Assembly (NCBI RefSeq): GCF_021401345.1
Contig: NZ_JACBGE010000004.1
Span: 124,001 to 188,000 of the forward strand
Direction: 5' to 3'
Source: Hydrogenophaga sp. NFH-34
GTDB taxonomy: Bacteria > Pseudomonadota > Gammaproteobacteria > Burkholderiales > Burkholderiaceae_C
Length of the DNA: 64,000 bases
Part shown: piece after piece, positions 26,112 to 34,619 of the stretch
Position numbering within the stretch: position 1 is the stretch's first letter
How the letters are laid out: the number at the start of each line of letters is the position of its first letter
Made by a program: the position numbers and the translations under genes
The notes under the pieces: generated by a model
Seen by the model: the letters and a program-made list of their open reading frames with translations, nothing else
What the model was told of the DNA's origin: nothing
Database searches by the model: none

Positions 26112-27020
26112 ATGAACATCAGCCTCCGCCAGTTGCGCGTCTTCCTTGCCGTTGCCAGCGAGCGCAGCTTCAGCCGCGCCGGCGACCGCATCGGCCTGAC
26201 CCAGCCCGCCGTCAGCCGCGCCATCCACGAGCTGGAAGCGCAGATGGGCCTGCGCCTGCTCGACCGCAGCACCCGCGAGGTGGCGCTGACCGAGGCCGGG
26301 CAGTCCCTCGCAGGGCGCCTGCCGCGGGTGCTGGACGAACTGGACCAAGCCCTGGTCGACGTGCGCGAACTGGGTCAGACCCGGCGCGGGCGGGTGCGCG
26401 TGGCCAGCAGTCCCACCATTTCCGCCCATCTCATGCCCGCGTGCATCGCGGCCTGCGCGCAGCGCGAGCCCGACATCGAGCTGATGCTGCTGGACCGCAT
26501 CCAGCAGGACGTGCTGAGCAGCGTGCGCGCGGGCGAGGTGGATTTCGGCGTCGTGATCGAGCCGCTGGCGCCCGACGACCTGCACGGCGAAACCATCCTG
26601 CACGACCCGTTTGTGGCCGTACTGCCGGCCGGCCACCCGCTCGCGGCGCGGCGGCAGTTGCGCTGGCAGGCGCTCGATGGCGTGCCGCTGGTGCTGCTCG
26701 ACCACGCCTCCGGCAGCCGGCGCCTGATCGATCGCGCCCTGGCCGAACACGGCGCCGAGGGGCGCGTGGTCCAGGAGGTGGGGCACCCCACCACGGTGTT
26801 CCGCATGGTCGAAGCCGGCCTGGGGCTGAGCGTGATGCCGGCACTCGCGATGCCGCCGCCGGCGACCCCGGCCGGAGTCGTTGCGCGGCCGCTGACGCCC
26901 CGCATCCAGCGCGAAATCGTGATGGTGCACCGGCGCCAGCACTCGCTTTCGCCCCTGGCCACGCGGGTGTGGGCCCTGATTCGCGAAATGGCGGCTCTGC
27001 GAAGCCCATCCAACGGCTGA
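26112..27020 (+). CDS. LysR family transcriptional regulator
   Basis: 302 residues. N-terminal winged helix MNISLRQLRVFLAVASERSFSRAGDRIGLTQPAVSRAIHELEAQMGLRLLDRSTREVALTEAG in shortened form is classic LysR; the rest is a periplasmic-binding-like effector domain with RVASSPTISAHLMP and GEVDFGVV. Divergent from the SBF-type transporter and likely its regulator, self-repressing through the shared region. Effector unknown. Confidence 0.93.
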   Translation: MNISLRQLRVFLAVASERSFSRAGDRIGLTQPAVSRAIHELEAQMGLRLLDRSTREVALTEAGQSLAGRLPRVLDELDQALVDVRELGQTRRGRVRVASSPTISAHLMPACIAACAQREPDIELMLLDRIQQDVLSSVRAGEVDFGVVIEPLAPDDLHGETILHDPFVAVLPAGHPLAARRQLRWQALDGVPLVLLDHASGSRRLIDRALAEHGAEGRVVQEVGHPTTVFRMVEAGLGLSVMPALAMPPPATPAGVVARPLTPRIQREIVMVHRRQHSLSPLATRVWALIREMAALRSPSNG

Positions 27021-27146
27021 GAGACCCGCTGCGGGCAGGCACGCCAAGCCTGGCGGGTGCCCGCACCGACCGACCGTCTCCGCGGAGCGATTTCCGGTCA
27101 GCCGCCCCGCCCAGGCGCCCACGGCAACCTCGGGGCAGGCGGCCGA

Positions 27147-27908
27147 TCAGAGGTGAATGCCGCCGGACGCCTCGATGCGCTGACCATTCACCCAGCCCAG
27201 ATCGGGGGACAGCAGCGCCGCCATCACATGGCCAATGTCGTCGGGCAGGCCCACGCGGCCCAGCGCCGTCTGGGAAGCAATCAGGCCGTTGATCTGGGCG
27301 TTGTCGCGCACCGCGCCACCGCCGAAGTCGGTGGCAATGGCGCCCGGCGCGATGGTGTTCACCGCGATGCGGCGCGGCCCCAATTCCAGCGCGAGATAGC
27401 GTGTGAACACCTCGATGCCGCCCTTCATCGCCGCGTAGGCGGCATAGCCCGGCAGGGAAAAGCGCGCCAGACCGGAAGAGACGTTCAGAATGCGCCCTCC
27501 GTCGGCGATCAGCGGCAGCAGCGCCTGCGTGAGGAAAAACGTGCCCTTCAGATGCACGCGCACCATGTCGTCGAACTGGGCTTCGGTGGTGGCGGCAATG
27601 GCGACGTTGATCCCGGTGCCGGCGTTGTTGAGCAGGTAATCGAACTGTTCGCGCTGCCAGTGGCGGCCCAAGGCGCTGCGCACCGCTTCGGCGAAAGCCG
27701 GAAAGCCGGCGCTGTCACCCACATCGAGGGGCAGCGCCACGGCCTGCGCGCCCAGCGCCTGCAGCTCGCGCACCAGCGATTCGGCTTCGGCAGCCTGCTG
27801 CCGGTAGGTCACGATCAGGTCGGTGCCGCGGGCGGCGAGTTTCAGGGCGGCGTTGCGGCCCAGCCCGCGGCTGGCGCCGGTGACGAGGGCAATCGGACGG
27901 GTGGTCAT
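27147..27908 (-). CDS. SDR family NAD(P)-dependent oxidoreductase
   Basis: 253 residues from ATG 27908 (MTTRPIALVTGASRGLGRNAA). Rossmann motif TGASRGLG at 10-17, NNAG at 94-97, catalytic Ser144/145, Tyr158 and Lys162 (YAAMK). The C-terminus ends LGWVNGQRIEASGGIHL as in FabG-like SDRs. The Arg after GAS suggests NADPH preference. Substrate unknown. Divergent from a LysR gene that probably controls it. Confidence 0.92.
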   Translation of the reverse strand: MTTRPIALVTGASRGLGRNAALKLAARGTDLIVTYRQQAAEAESLVRELQALGAQAVALPLDVGDSAGFPAFAEAVRSALGRHWQREQFDYLLNNAGTGINVAIAATTEAQFDDMVRVHLKGTFFLTQALLPLIADGGRILNVSSGLARFSLPGYAAYAAMKGGIEVFTRYLALELGPRRIAVNTIAPGAIATDFGGGAVRDNAQINGLIASQTALGRVGLPDDIGHVMAALLSPDLGWVNGQRIEASGGIHL

Positions 27909-27946
27909 GGGGTTCCTTTCACAGCCAAAACAAGTCAGAACCCGCA

Positions 27947-28019
27947 GTCTATTGAAGGCAATAAATCCCATAAAACCCTATGCGATGCCATGACTGTGCA
28001 TCAAAAAAGCACAATAGAC
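27947..28019. promoter_or_regulatory. widely spaced inverted repeat in SDR/LysR intergenic region
   Basis: GTCTATTG at 27947-27954 and CAATAGAC at 28012-28019 are exact reverse complements separated by 57 bases, one near each start. They may be two half-sites for the LysR protein or mirror-image promoter elements. Confidence 0.35.
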
Positions 28020-28021
28020 CC

Positions 28022-28930
28022 ATGAAAGACCTCACCGAATCGCTGCGCATCTTCGTGCGTGTGGCCGAGCTGGCCAGCTTCAGCGCAGCGGCCGACCAGT
28101 TGGGGCTGCCCCGCACCACCGTGTCGGCGGCCGTGCGTGCCGCCGAAACCGAACTGGGCACCCGGCTGCTGCACCGCACCACCCGCCGGGTGCAGCTGAC
28201 CCAGGACGGGCAGGCGGCCTACGAGCGGGCGCAGGACCTGCTGGCCGACCTGGACGACCTGCGCGCGCTGTTTCAGGCCGAGCCCGCGACGCTGCGCGGC
28301 CGCCTGCGCGTGGACATGCCTCAGCCGATCGCGCACGACCTCGTGCTGCCGGCCCTGCCCGCCTTCCTGCGCGCACACCCGGGGCTGGAGATCGAACTGT
28401 CGTCGGTCGACCGGCGTGTCGATCTGGTGCGCGAAGGCTTCGACTGCGTGCTGCGTGTGGGCCGCATGAGCGACTCCAGCCTGGTCGCCCGTCCGATCGG
28501 CCACTACCGCATGGTCAATGTGGCCAGCCCCGCCTACCTCGAAGAGCGGGGCCTGCCGACCACCCTGGCCGATCTGGGCCAGCACCAGTTGGTGCACTAC
28601 GTGCCCAACCTCGGCGCACGCACCGGCGGGTTCGAGTATGGGGATGCGGAGGGCGAACTGCGCACCCTGCCCATGGCCGGCGCGCTCACCGTCAACACCA
28701 CCGCCGCTTATGCCGCCGCGGCCCTGGCCGGGTTGGGCATCATCCAGGTGCCCGAAGCGGGCGTGCGCGCCCACCTGCAGTCAGGTCGCCTGATCGAGAT
28801 CCTGCCCACCTGGCGCGCGGCGCCCATGCCGGTGTCCATCGTGTACGCGCACCGGCGGCAGTTGCCCCGGCGCGTGCAGGTGTTCATGCACTGGCTCGCC
28901 GACCTGATAGCGCCCCGGCTGCAAAGCTGA
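28022..28930 (+). CDS. LysR family transcriptional regulator
   Basis: 302 residues from ATG 28022 (MKDLTESLRIFVRVAELASFSAAADQLGLPRTT shortened), the start typical of the single-target LysR group near SDR genes. The binding domain includes LRGRLRVDMPQPIAHDLVLPALPAFL and REGFDCVLRVGRM. An upstream start at 27980 would overlap the inverted repeat and is rejected. Probable regulator of the divergent SDR gene. Confidence 0.92.
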   Translation: MKDLTESLRIFVRVAELASFSAAADQLGLPRTTVSAAVRAAETELGTRLLHRTTRRVQLTQDGQAAYERAQDLLADLDDLRALFQAEPATLRGRLRVDMPQPIAHDLVLPALPAFLRAHPGLEIELSSVDRRVDLVREGFDCVLRVGRMSDSSLVARPIGHYRMVNVASPAYLEERGLPTTLADLGQHQLVHYVPNLGARTGGFEYGDAEGELRTLPMAGALTVNTTAAYAAAALAGLGIIQVPEAGVRAHLQSGRLIEILPTWRAAPMPVSIVYAHRRQLPRRVQVFMHWLADLIAPRLQS

Positions 28931-28967
28931 CACAGCCAGCCGCCACCGCGCAGGCGTGCACTGATCC

Positions 28968-30260
28968 TCAGCCGCGCAGCAACGCACCGCGCACGTGGAC
29001 CGCATCGTCGAGCGCGCCCACCAGCGTGTCGCAGGCCGCATCGTCAAAGGGCAGCGACAGGGCGATGAAGCCGCGGAAGGCCAGGTAGACGCCACGTTCC
29101 AGCAGGTCGAAAAACAGCAGCTCGCGCAGGGCGTGGTTCGCGCCCGCCAGATCGGCAGGCCGGCGCACGGGCCCCGGCAGGCCGTGCAGGTTCATGACCG
29201 AGCCCACACCGGCGAAGTGCGCGGGCACACCGGCCGTGGCCAGCACGGTATTCAGGCGCTCGCGCAAGCGGTCGCCGCGTTGGTTCAGGTCGTTCAGCGC
29301 CTGCGGCGTGAGCACCTGCTCCAGCCCGGCCAGCCCTGCGGCCATCGACAGCACGTTGTTGTTGAAGGTGCCGGCGTGCCCCAGTGCCCCGGGCTGACGC
29401 GGATCGAAACGCGTCATGAGGTCGGCACGCCCGCCAAACGCCCCGAACGACAGCCCCCCGCCGAAATACTTGCCCAGCAGGGTGAGGTCGGGCGTGAGCC
29501 CCACCACCGCCTGCAGCCCGCCCGGTGACAGGCGCGAGGTCTGGATTTCGTCGAGGATGAACACGGCGCCGCACCGGGTGGCCAGGGCGCGCAGACCGTG
29601 CAGGAAGTCGGGATCGCCGGGAATGCAGCCGCCCGCGCCCAGCACCGGTTCCACAACGATCGCCGCCAGCTCGGGGCCATGGGCCTCTACCAGCGCGGCC
29701 ACGGCCGGCAGGTCGTTGTAGGGCGCGACCACATACGGATGCGGCAGATTGATCGGCGAGCCCCCGCCACCAAAGCTCAGCACGCCGCCGTGGTACGCGC
29801 CGTCGAACACCAGCACCTTCCGGCGGCCGGTGTGCACCTGGGCCAGGGCGATGGCCAGCATGCTCGCTTCGGTGCCCGAATTGGTGAAGCGCATGAGCGC
29901 CATCGAGGGGAAACGCCGGTGGATCTCGGCCGCCAGGTCCGCCTCGCGGCGGGTGTGCGACGAGAGCGTCAGGCCATCGGCCAGCGCCCCGGTGATGGCC
30001 TGCCGGATCACCGGATTCGAATGCCCGTAGAGCCCGGCGGTGAACTCGCCCAGCGCGTCGATATAGCCATGCCCGTCGGCATCCCAGAGCCGGCAGCCCT
30101 CGCCGCGCACCATGGTCAGCGGAAACGGCGGAAAGAACAGCACGCTGCGCGTATTGCCCCCGGGCAGGTGGGCAGCCGCGCCAGCCAATTGCCGTTCGCT
30201 GGCAGGGTTGCGCGCGCGGTAGCGGGCACGGGCGTCTTCCAGGGCGTTGGCGAGATTCAT
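28968..30260 (-). CDS. class III (glutamate-1-semialdehyde aminomutase-like) aminotransferase
   Basis: 430 residues from ATG 30260 with AAGGAGC ribosome site. N-terminal LPGGNTRSVLFFPPFPL, GYIDALGEFTAGLYGHSNP, FTNSGTEASMLAI, FILDEIQTSRLSPGG and the PLP lysine in LLGKYFGGG (Lys264) identify a HemL-like fold-type I enzyme. It is not the heme-pathway HemL itself: the set of substrate-loop residues and the TetR pairing suggest a catabolic amino-acid or amine substrate. A divergent TetR gene starts 50 bases away, with a perfect palindrome between. Confidence 0.88.
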   Translation of the reverse strand: MNLANALEDARARYRARNPASERQLAGAAAHLPGGNTRSVLFFPPFPLTMVRGEGCRLWDADGHGYIDALGEFTAGLYGHSNPVIRQAITGALADGLTLSSHTRREADLAAEIHRRFPSMALMRFTNSGTEASMLAIALAQVHTGRRKVLVFDGAYHGGVLSFGGGGSPINLPHPYVVAPYNDLPAVAALVEAHGPELAAIVVEPVLGAGGCIPGDPDFLHGLRALATRCGAVFILDEIQTSRLSPGGLQAVVGLTPDLTLLGKYFGGGLSFGAFGGRADLMTRFDPRQPGALGHAGTFNNNVLSMAAGLAGLEQVLTPQALNDLNQRGDRLRERLNTVLATAGVPAHFAGVGSVMNLHGLPGPVRRPADLAGANHALRELLFFDLLERGVYLAFRGFIALSLPFDDAACDTLVGALDDAVHVRGALLRG

Positions 30261-30288
30261 GGCGGCTCCTTGGGCGCTTTCAGAAGGT

Positions 30289-30307
30289 TCCTGTACAGTG
30301 TACAGGA
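30289..30307. promoter_or_regulatory. perfect 19-bp palindrome, TetR operator candidate
   Basis: TCCTGTACA-G-TGTACAGGA lies directly before the TetR start at 30310 and 29 bases from the aminotransferase start, so one bound dimer would cover both promoters. Confidence 0.7.
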
Positions 30308-30309
30308 CC

Positions 30310-31041
30310 ATGCAGAAACACATGCCCCCTTCCGGCAAAGGCACTGGCACCCATACCGATGGCCTGTCGCGCGATGCCGTGCTGAACGCCGCGCTCGCCC
30401 TGATCGACCGCAAGGGTGTGAACGCCTTCAGCGTGCGCGACCTGGCCCGCGAACTGGGCGTCTACCCCACCGCCCTGTACTGGCACGTGCCGGGCCGCAA
30501 CGCGCTGATCGCCGGTGCCGTGGCCCTGGCCCTGCGCGACCTCACGCCGCGCCGCATGCCGCCGGACTGGCAGGCCGGCGTGCGCGATCTGCTGCGCCGC
30601 TACCGCCAGGCGGTGCGCGCGCATCCGCACATTGCCCCGGTGCTGGGTGCGCAACTGGTGTCCAACGAAAGCATGCCGCCCGAACTGATGGAGCACATCC
30701 TGGCGCTGCTGGTGCGCGCCGGTTTCGAAGGCGCACCTCTGCGCCACGCCTACAACACGCTGATCGCCGCGATGGTGGGCTTTGTCACGCTGGAATTGGC
30801 TCCCCTGCCCGACGAAGACGCCGACGCCTGGGCCGATGCGCACCGCCAACGCATGCAAGCCATCGACCCCGCCAGGCACCCGCTGCTGGCGCGCGAAATG
30901 GGGCGCCTGCGCCAGGGTGCTTTTGTGGTGCGCGCCACCAGTGGCACGCAGGCGCCGCTGGACAGCAGCTTTCGGTTCTGGACCGAAACCGTGGTGCAGG
31001 GGTTGGCGGCGATGCGCGCGCCGCCGTCCGGTGGCACGTAG
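30310..31041 (+). CDS. TetR family transcriptional regulator
   Basis: 243 residues from ATG 30310. Helix-turn-helix in NAFSVRDLARELGVYPTALYWHVPGRNALI, near residues 42-70, with the wider LSRDAVLNAALALIDRKG start; the C-terminal part is an all-helical ligand domain of the TetR_C type seen with LYWHV-class members. Divergent from the aminotransferase gene and next to a perfect palindrome, so it most likely represses both. Ligand unknown. Confidence 0.92.
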   Translation: MQKHMPPSGKGTGTHTDGLSRDAVLNAALALIDRKGVNAFSVRDLARELGVYPTALYWHVPGRNALIAGAVALALRDLTPRRMPPDWQAGVRDLLRRYRQAVRAHPHIAPVLGAQLVSNESMPPELMEHILALLVRAGFEGAPLRHAYNTLIAAMVGFVTLELAPLPDEDADAWADAHRQRMQAIDPARHPLLAREMGRLRQGAFVVRATSGTQAPLDSSFRFWTETVVQGLAAMRAPPSGGT

Positions 31042-31074
31042 AATCGCGGCCCGCCTTTTTGGGCCCTACACACC

Positions 31075-31374
31075 ATGCACTACTCCGTTTCGCACCACAA
31101 ACTCAAGCTCATCCTCTCCGGCCAAGGCATCCAGACCGGCGACGCCGCCGCCATCGACCGGCTCTTCGGCGGCCGCGACGGCTACTACTGGTACGGCACC
31201 CTGCGCGACATGTGTCCCGAAGGCAAGACCCTGTCGTGGGAGAACCAGTACGCCATGGTCAACGCCATCCAGGCGCACGAAAACGCCACCGCCGCCGAAG
31301 ACGAAATGCCGCCCGAAAAGCCCACCGCGGCGCACATCGCGGCCATCTCCAAGCTGCTGGCCGATCCGGTCTGA
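31075..31374 (+). CDS. conserved small protein of unknown function
   Basis: 99 residues, MHYSVSHHKLKLILSGQG at the start, a central GRDGYYWYGTLRDMCPEGKT and an acidic, Pro-rich tail. No signal peptide, membrane helix or known motif. Codon use is like its neighbours and the frame is clean, so it is probably real. It follows the TetR gene by 33 bases in the same direction. I do not recognise a family. Confidence 0.6.
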   Translation: MHYSVSHHKLKLILSGQGIQTGDAAAIDRLFGGRDGYYWYGTLRDMCPEGKTLSWENQYAMVNAIQAHENATAAEDEMPPEKPTAAHIAAISKLLADPV

Positions 31375-31392
31375 CCCCGCACCGCCCGCCGC

Positions 31393-32412
31393 TCAGTGGC
31401 GGCCCGCGCGCAGCGTGGCCGCCGGCAGTTCGCCGAAGCGCTCGCGGTACAGCCGGGCAAAGTGCCCCAGGTGGGTGAAGCCCCAATCGGCAGCAACCGA
31501 CTGCACGGTCGCCGGCGCTGTCGCCATCGACAGCTCGGCACGCACCCCTTGCAGCCGCGCTTCCCGCAGCGCCGCCATCGGCGTGCAGTCGCGGTAGGCG
31601 CGAAAGGCCTGGCTCAGCGAACGCACGCTCACCCCGGCCGCGGCGGCCAGTTCACCCAGGGTCGGCGCGTACCGCGCGTGCTCGCGGATGTACCGCTCGG
31701 CGGCCAGCACCTGCCGCGGCGCCGGCCGGTAGGCAGAGCCCGGGGCGGGGCCGTCGATCTGCTGGCGCCACTGCGTGAGCAGGTGCACACCAACCATCTC
31801 TTCCAGATGCCGCCCCAGCGGCCCCTCGCCCACCGCGTCCGGCATGTGCGTGACGCACTGGCAGACATACCCCAGCAAGGCCATCCAGGGTGAGCCCGGC
31901 CCGCCGCCGATCCGGAAGCTGTGCCGCCACAGCCGCTCGTCGGCCGGGGCGCCAAACCAGCGCTGGTGCAGATCGGCCAGCGCGTCGTGCTGGAACGTGA
32001 GGTTGACCTGCAGGTGGCGTTCGTCGAAATCCACCCAGTAGCTGGCGCGCGAGTTGTCGACCACGAACGCGTCACCCAGACCCGCGTCGCTGTAGGAGCG
32101 CGCACCGCTCCAGTGGCGCGCCGCACCACCGAGCGTGGTCAGCACCATGCCCATGCCGGCTTCGGGCGAAAAATCCCGGATGTTGACCGGAATGCCGTAT
32201 TTGAAGCGGCTGAGCGTGAAGTGGCCGATGCGGGTGGCGTCCAGCACCGAGTCGGGCCGGCGCACCGGGCCGATCGGCGTGACGCTGTAGGGCATGTAGA
32301 CCTGATCGGACCACAGGCGGATGGCGTCCCAGTCGCACGACGCAACCAGGCGGTGGTGTTCGCTGGGCCGACCCTGCGCGTCCTGCACCAGCACATGGCG
32401 GATGGCATCCAT
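31393..32412 (-). CDS. AraC family transcriptional regulator
   Basis: 339 residues from ATG 32412 (MDAIRHVLVQD). N-terminal AraC-binding-like domain with SYSDAGLGDAFVVDNSRASYWVDFDERHLQVNLTFQ in outline, then a C-terminal HTH_18 region: APTLGELAAAAGVSVRSLSQAFRAY and VQSVAADWGFTHLGHFARLYRERFGELPA. Lies directly downstream of a serine hydrolase gene in the same direction; the tandem direct repeats upstream of that gene are good candidates for its binding sites. Confidence 0.92.
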   Translation of the reverse strand: MDAIRHVLVQDAQGRPSEHHRLVASCDWDAIRLWSDQVYMPYSVTPIGPVRRPDSVLDATRIGHFTLSRFKYGIPVNIRDFSPEAGMGMVLTTLGGAARHWSGARSYSDAGLGDAFVVDNSRASYWVDFDERHLQVNLTFQHDALADLHQRWFGAPADERLWRHSFRIGGGPGSPWMALLGYVCQCVTHMPDAVGEGPLGRHLEEMVGVHLLTQWRQQIDGPAPGSAYRPAPRQVLAAERYIREHARYAPTLGELAAAAGVSVRSLSQAFRAYRDCTPMAALREARLQGVRAELSMATAPATVQSVAADWGFTHLGHFARLYRERFGELPAATLRAGRH

Positions 32413-32443
32413 GGGCTTGTTGTCTCCATCGCCGGCGTGGCGG

Positions 32444-32468
32444 CGCACCGGGCACGCGCCCCGGTGCG
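32444..32468. terminator. GC-rich hairpin between hydrolase and AraC genes
   Basis: CGCACCGGG-cacgcgc-CCCGGTGCG, a 9-bp perfect stem after the serine hydrolase stop and before the AraC start. No T-run follows, so it may be an attenuating or RNA-stabilising hairpin rather than a full terminator. Confidence 0.5.
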
Positions 32469-32481
32469 TCCGCCCGCCGTG

Positions 32482-33669
32482 TCAGCGGTGATGGTAGACG
32501 GCGGTCTCGAATTCCACAAACCCCGGGTACGACACCGCGTCCTGGAACGGCAGGATCTGCGTCGCCCAGTAGCCGCCGACGCCGCTGTCCCGGTCGATCC
32601 AGTAGTAACAATTGGCCAGGCCGGCCCACATCAGCGACCCCGCAGACCGGCCACTGGGTGTGGCTTCGCGGTTGGTCATGAAGCTGTAGCCCCAGCCCTT
32701 GTCGGTGCCGGGGAAGAACTCGCCGCTGTTGCTCAGCGACGGGATGGAGCCGGTCCAGCCACCGACCGCCAGCCCCATCTCGGCCAGGCCGTCGCGCGCC
32801 AGCGCGGCCACCGTTTCGGGGCGCAGCACGCGGCCGTGCGCGCCCTGGCCGTCGTTGAGCACCATGCGGATGAACTTCATGTATTCACCGACCGTGCCGT
32901 ACAGGCCATGGCCGCCGCAATCCATCGCTGGCGGCTGCGGCAGCACCAGGTCGGGCAGCGGCGTGAGGCGGCCGTCGGCGGCGCGGTCGTGGATGGTCAC
33001 GCGGCGCTGTGCCATCGCCGGGCTCAGGGTGAAGCCGATGTCCTGCATGCCCAGCGGCTCGAACAGCCGTTCGCGCATCACCTCGCCCAGGCGCTGGCCA
33101 CGCAGGCGCTCCACGATGCGGCCGACCCAGTCGATGTTCACCCCGTAGGTCCAGGCCTCCCCCGGGTCGTGCAGCAGCACCGTGCGCACGGCGTCGAAGG
33201 TGCACGACACCACGGTGGGAATGCCCAGGGCGGTGCGGTACTTCAGGTCGTCGGGGCTGAAGAATTCATAGCCCAGGCCGGAGGCGTGCAGCATCAGGTC
33301 GTTGACGGTGATGCGCCGCCTGGGGGCCCGGGTGCGCGGCGAACCGTCGGCATCGAAGCCTTCCAGCACCTGCAGGGCATCGAGCTCCGGCGCGTAGGCA
33401 CCGGCCGGGTCGTCGAGCCGGAGCTGCCCCTCTTCGACCAGTTGCATCAGGCACACACCGGCCATGGCCTTGGTGGTGGAAAACAGCGCAAACACCGCGT
33501 CGGTGTCCATCGCCACGTCGCGGCCCAGTTCGCGCACACCGGCCGCCCCTTCGTAGAAATTGGCGTAACGGTCGGTGGCCATCGCCACCACGCCGGGTGC
33601 GCCACCGTGGCGACCCACTGTCTGTGCAAGCACCGCATCCAATGCGGTTTTCATCTTGGCCATGGTCAT
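32482..33669 (-). CDS. serine hydrolase, class C beta-lactamase/esterase family
   Basis: 395 residues with AAGGAGAC before ATG 33669. Catalytic S-x-x-K is Ser64-Thr-Thr-Lys67 (FSTTKAMAG), and the second motif Y-x-N is in TYGVN near residue 176. C-terminal GWGYSFMTNRE...GSLMWAGLANCYYWID matches EstB-like esterases rather than AmpC. No signal peptide, so cytoplasmic. Probably an esterase for a short acyl or lactone substrate. Tandem 13-bp direct repeats lie 102-135 bases upstream, and an AraC gene follows. Confidence 0.88.
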   Translation of the reverse strand: MTMAKMKTALDAVLAQTVGRHGGAPGVVAMATDRYANFYEGAAGVRELGRDVAMDTDAVFALFSTTKAMAGVCLMQLVEEGQLRLDDPAGAYAPELDALQVLEGFDADGSPRTRAPRRRITVNDLMLHASGLGYEFFSPDDLKYRTALGIPTVVSCTFDAVRTVLLHDPGEAWTYGVNIDWVGRIVERLRGQRLGEVMRERLFEPLGMQDIGFTLSPAMAQRRVTIHDRAADGRLTPLPDLVLPQPPAMDCGGHGLYGTVGEYMKFIRMVLNDGQGAHGRVLRPETVAALARDGLAEMGLAVGGWTGSIPSLSNSGEFFPGTDKGWGYSFMTNREATPSGRSAGSLMWAGLANCYYWIDRDSGVGGYWATQILPFQDAVSYPGFVEFETAVYHHR

Positions 33670-33770
33670 GGCATGTCTCCTTCGCGCGGCTGTCGGACGG
33701 CTCGCAGCGGGCCGCGGCTCCCCGCTTCACGAGTGCGGGCCAGTCTAGGCACGCCAGCGCGCCAGCCCCA

Positions 33771-33804
33771 TCCGGATCCGGCATGCGCCTGTCCGGATCC
33801 GGCA
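33771..33804. promoter_or_regulatory. tandem direct repeats, AraC-type activator sites
   Basis: Two exact copies of TCCGGATCCGGCA at 33771-33783 and 33792-33804, spaced 21 bases start to start (two helical turns), upstream of the serine hydrolase gene. Direct repeats on one face of the helix are typical of AraC-family sites, and an AraC gene lies just beyond the hydrolase. The rest of 33670-33944 shows no gene. Confidence 0.6.
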
Positions 33805-33944
33805 ATCAATTCGCCCGGCGGGGCAGCGCAGCGCCGCCGCACCGCGGGGAACAACACGCCGGCGCACAGCCTCTATCCTTGGCCCTTGTGTGAACACCGC
33901 CCACGGCCCCGGCCCTCTGGCGCGCATCCCCCCCTCGCGACCGC

Positions 33945-34529
33945 ATGCAGAACATGAAAAACCTCCTGCCCGACTGGGCCCACCCCTGGATCGATGTCAT
34001 CACGCTGGGCCTGCAGATCGCCCTGATCGTGTTCGCCGCGCTGCTGCTGCGCGCGCTGCTGAACCGCTTCATCAACCGGCTCGGTGCCGACAAGCACCTG
34101 CCGCTGGAGATGGTGGTCGGCAGCCGGCGCCTGAGCAGCGTGCTCATCTTCGGCGCGGCCCTGCTGCTGGTGCTGGACCGCCTGGGGGTTTCGGGCATGG
34201 TGCTGTGGACCGCCTTCACCGGCTTCGCCGCGGTGGCGGCAGTGGCCTTTTTTGCCGCCTGGAGCGTGCTGTCCAACATCTTCTGTGCGCTGCTGATCTA
34301 CACCACGCGCCCCTTCGGGCTGCACGATCACGTCGAGTTGCTGGAAAGCGGCGACAAGCCGGGCCTGGGCGGCGAGGTGATGGACATCAACCTCATCTAC
34401 ACCACGCTCAAGGAGCTGCCGCCCGAAGGCGGCGAGCCCTCGTGGCTGCGTGTCCCCAACAGCCTGTTCTTCCAGCGCATGATGCGGCTGCGCACCAAGG
34501 AGCCAGTGGTGCGCTCGCTGCTGGACTGA
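33945..34529 (+). CDS. small-conductance mechanosensitive channel family protein (MscS-like)
   Basis: 194 residues: three hydrophobic segments (about 15-37, 60-80, 90-112), then the MscS pore-domain motif ALLIYTTRPFGLHDHVELL and INLIYTTLKELP, with the beta-domain ending in VPNSLFFQRMMRL. The TM3 region AVAAVAFFAAWSVLSNIFCA has the small-residue packing pattern of MscS, ending with a short soluble domain. It is shorter than the 286-residue MscS and lacks most of the C-terminal vestibule, so it is a minimal family member. Acts in the inner membrane. Confidence 0.85.
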   Translation: MQNMKNLLPDWAHPWIDVITLGLQIALIVFAALLLRALLNRFINRLGADKHLPLEMVVGSRRLSSVLIFGAALLLVLDRLGVSGMVLWTAFTGFAAVAAVAFFAAWSVLSNIFCALLIYTTRPFGLHDHVELLESGDKPGLGGEVMDINLIYTTLKELPPEGGEPSWLRVPNSLFFQRMMRLRTKEPVVRSLLD

Positions 34530-34619
34530 AGCCGCCGGCCCACGCCGGCAGGCATCCGGGTTTACCCGGAACCCCATCCTCCGGCAGCGCTTTGATGACT
34601 ATCATCTTCAGGATGAGGG

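Noticed and set aside
30289..30307. Possible LexA box (CTGT...ACAG) before the TetR gene
   Set aside because: The spacer between CTGT and ACAG is 7 bases, not 8, and the palindrome is centred on one base; a TetR site fits better.
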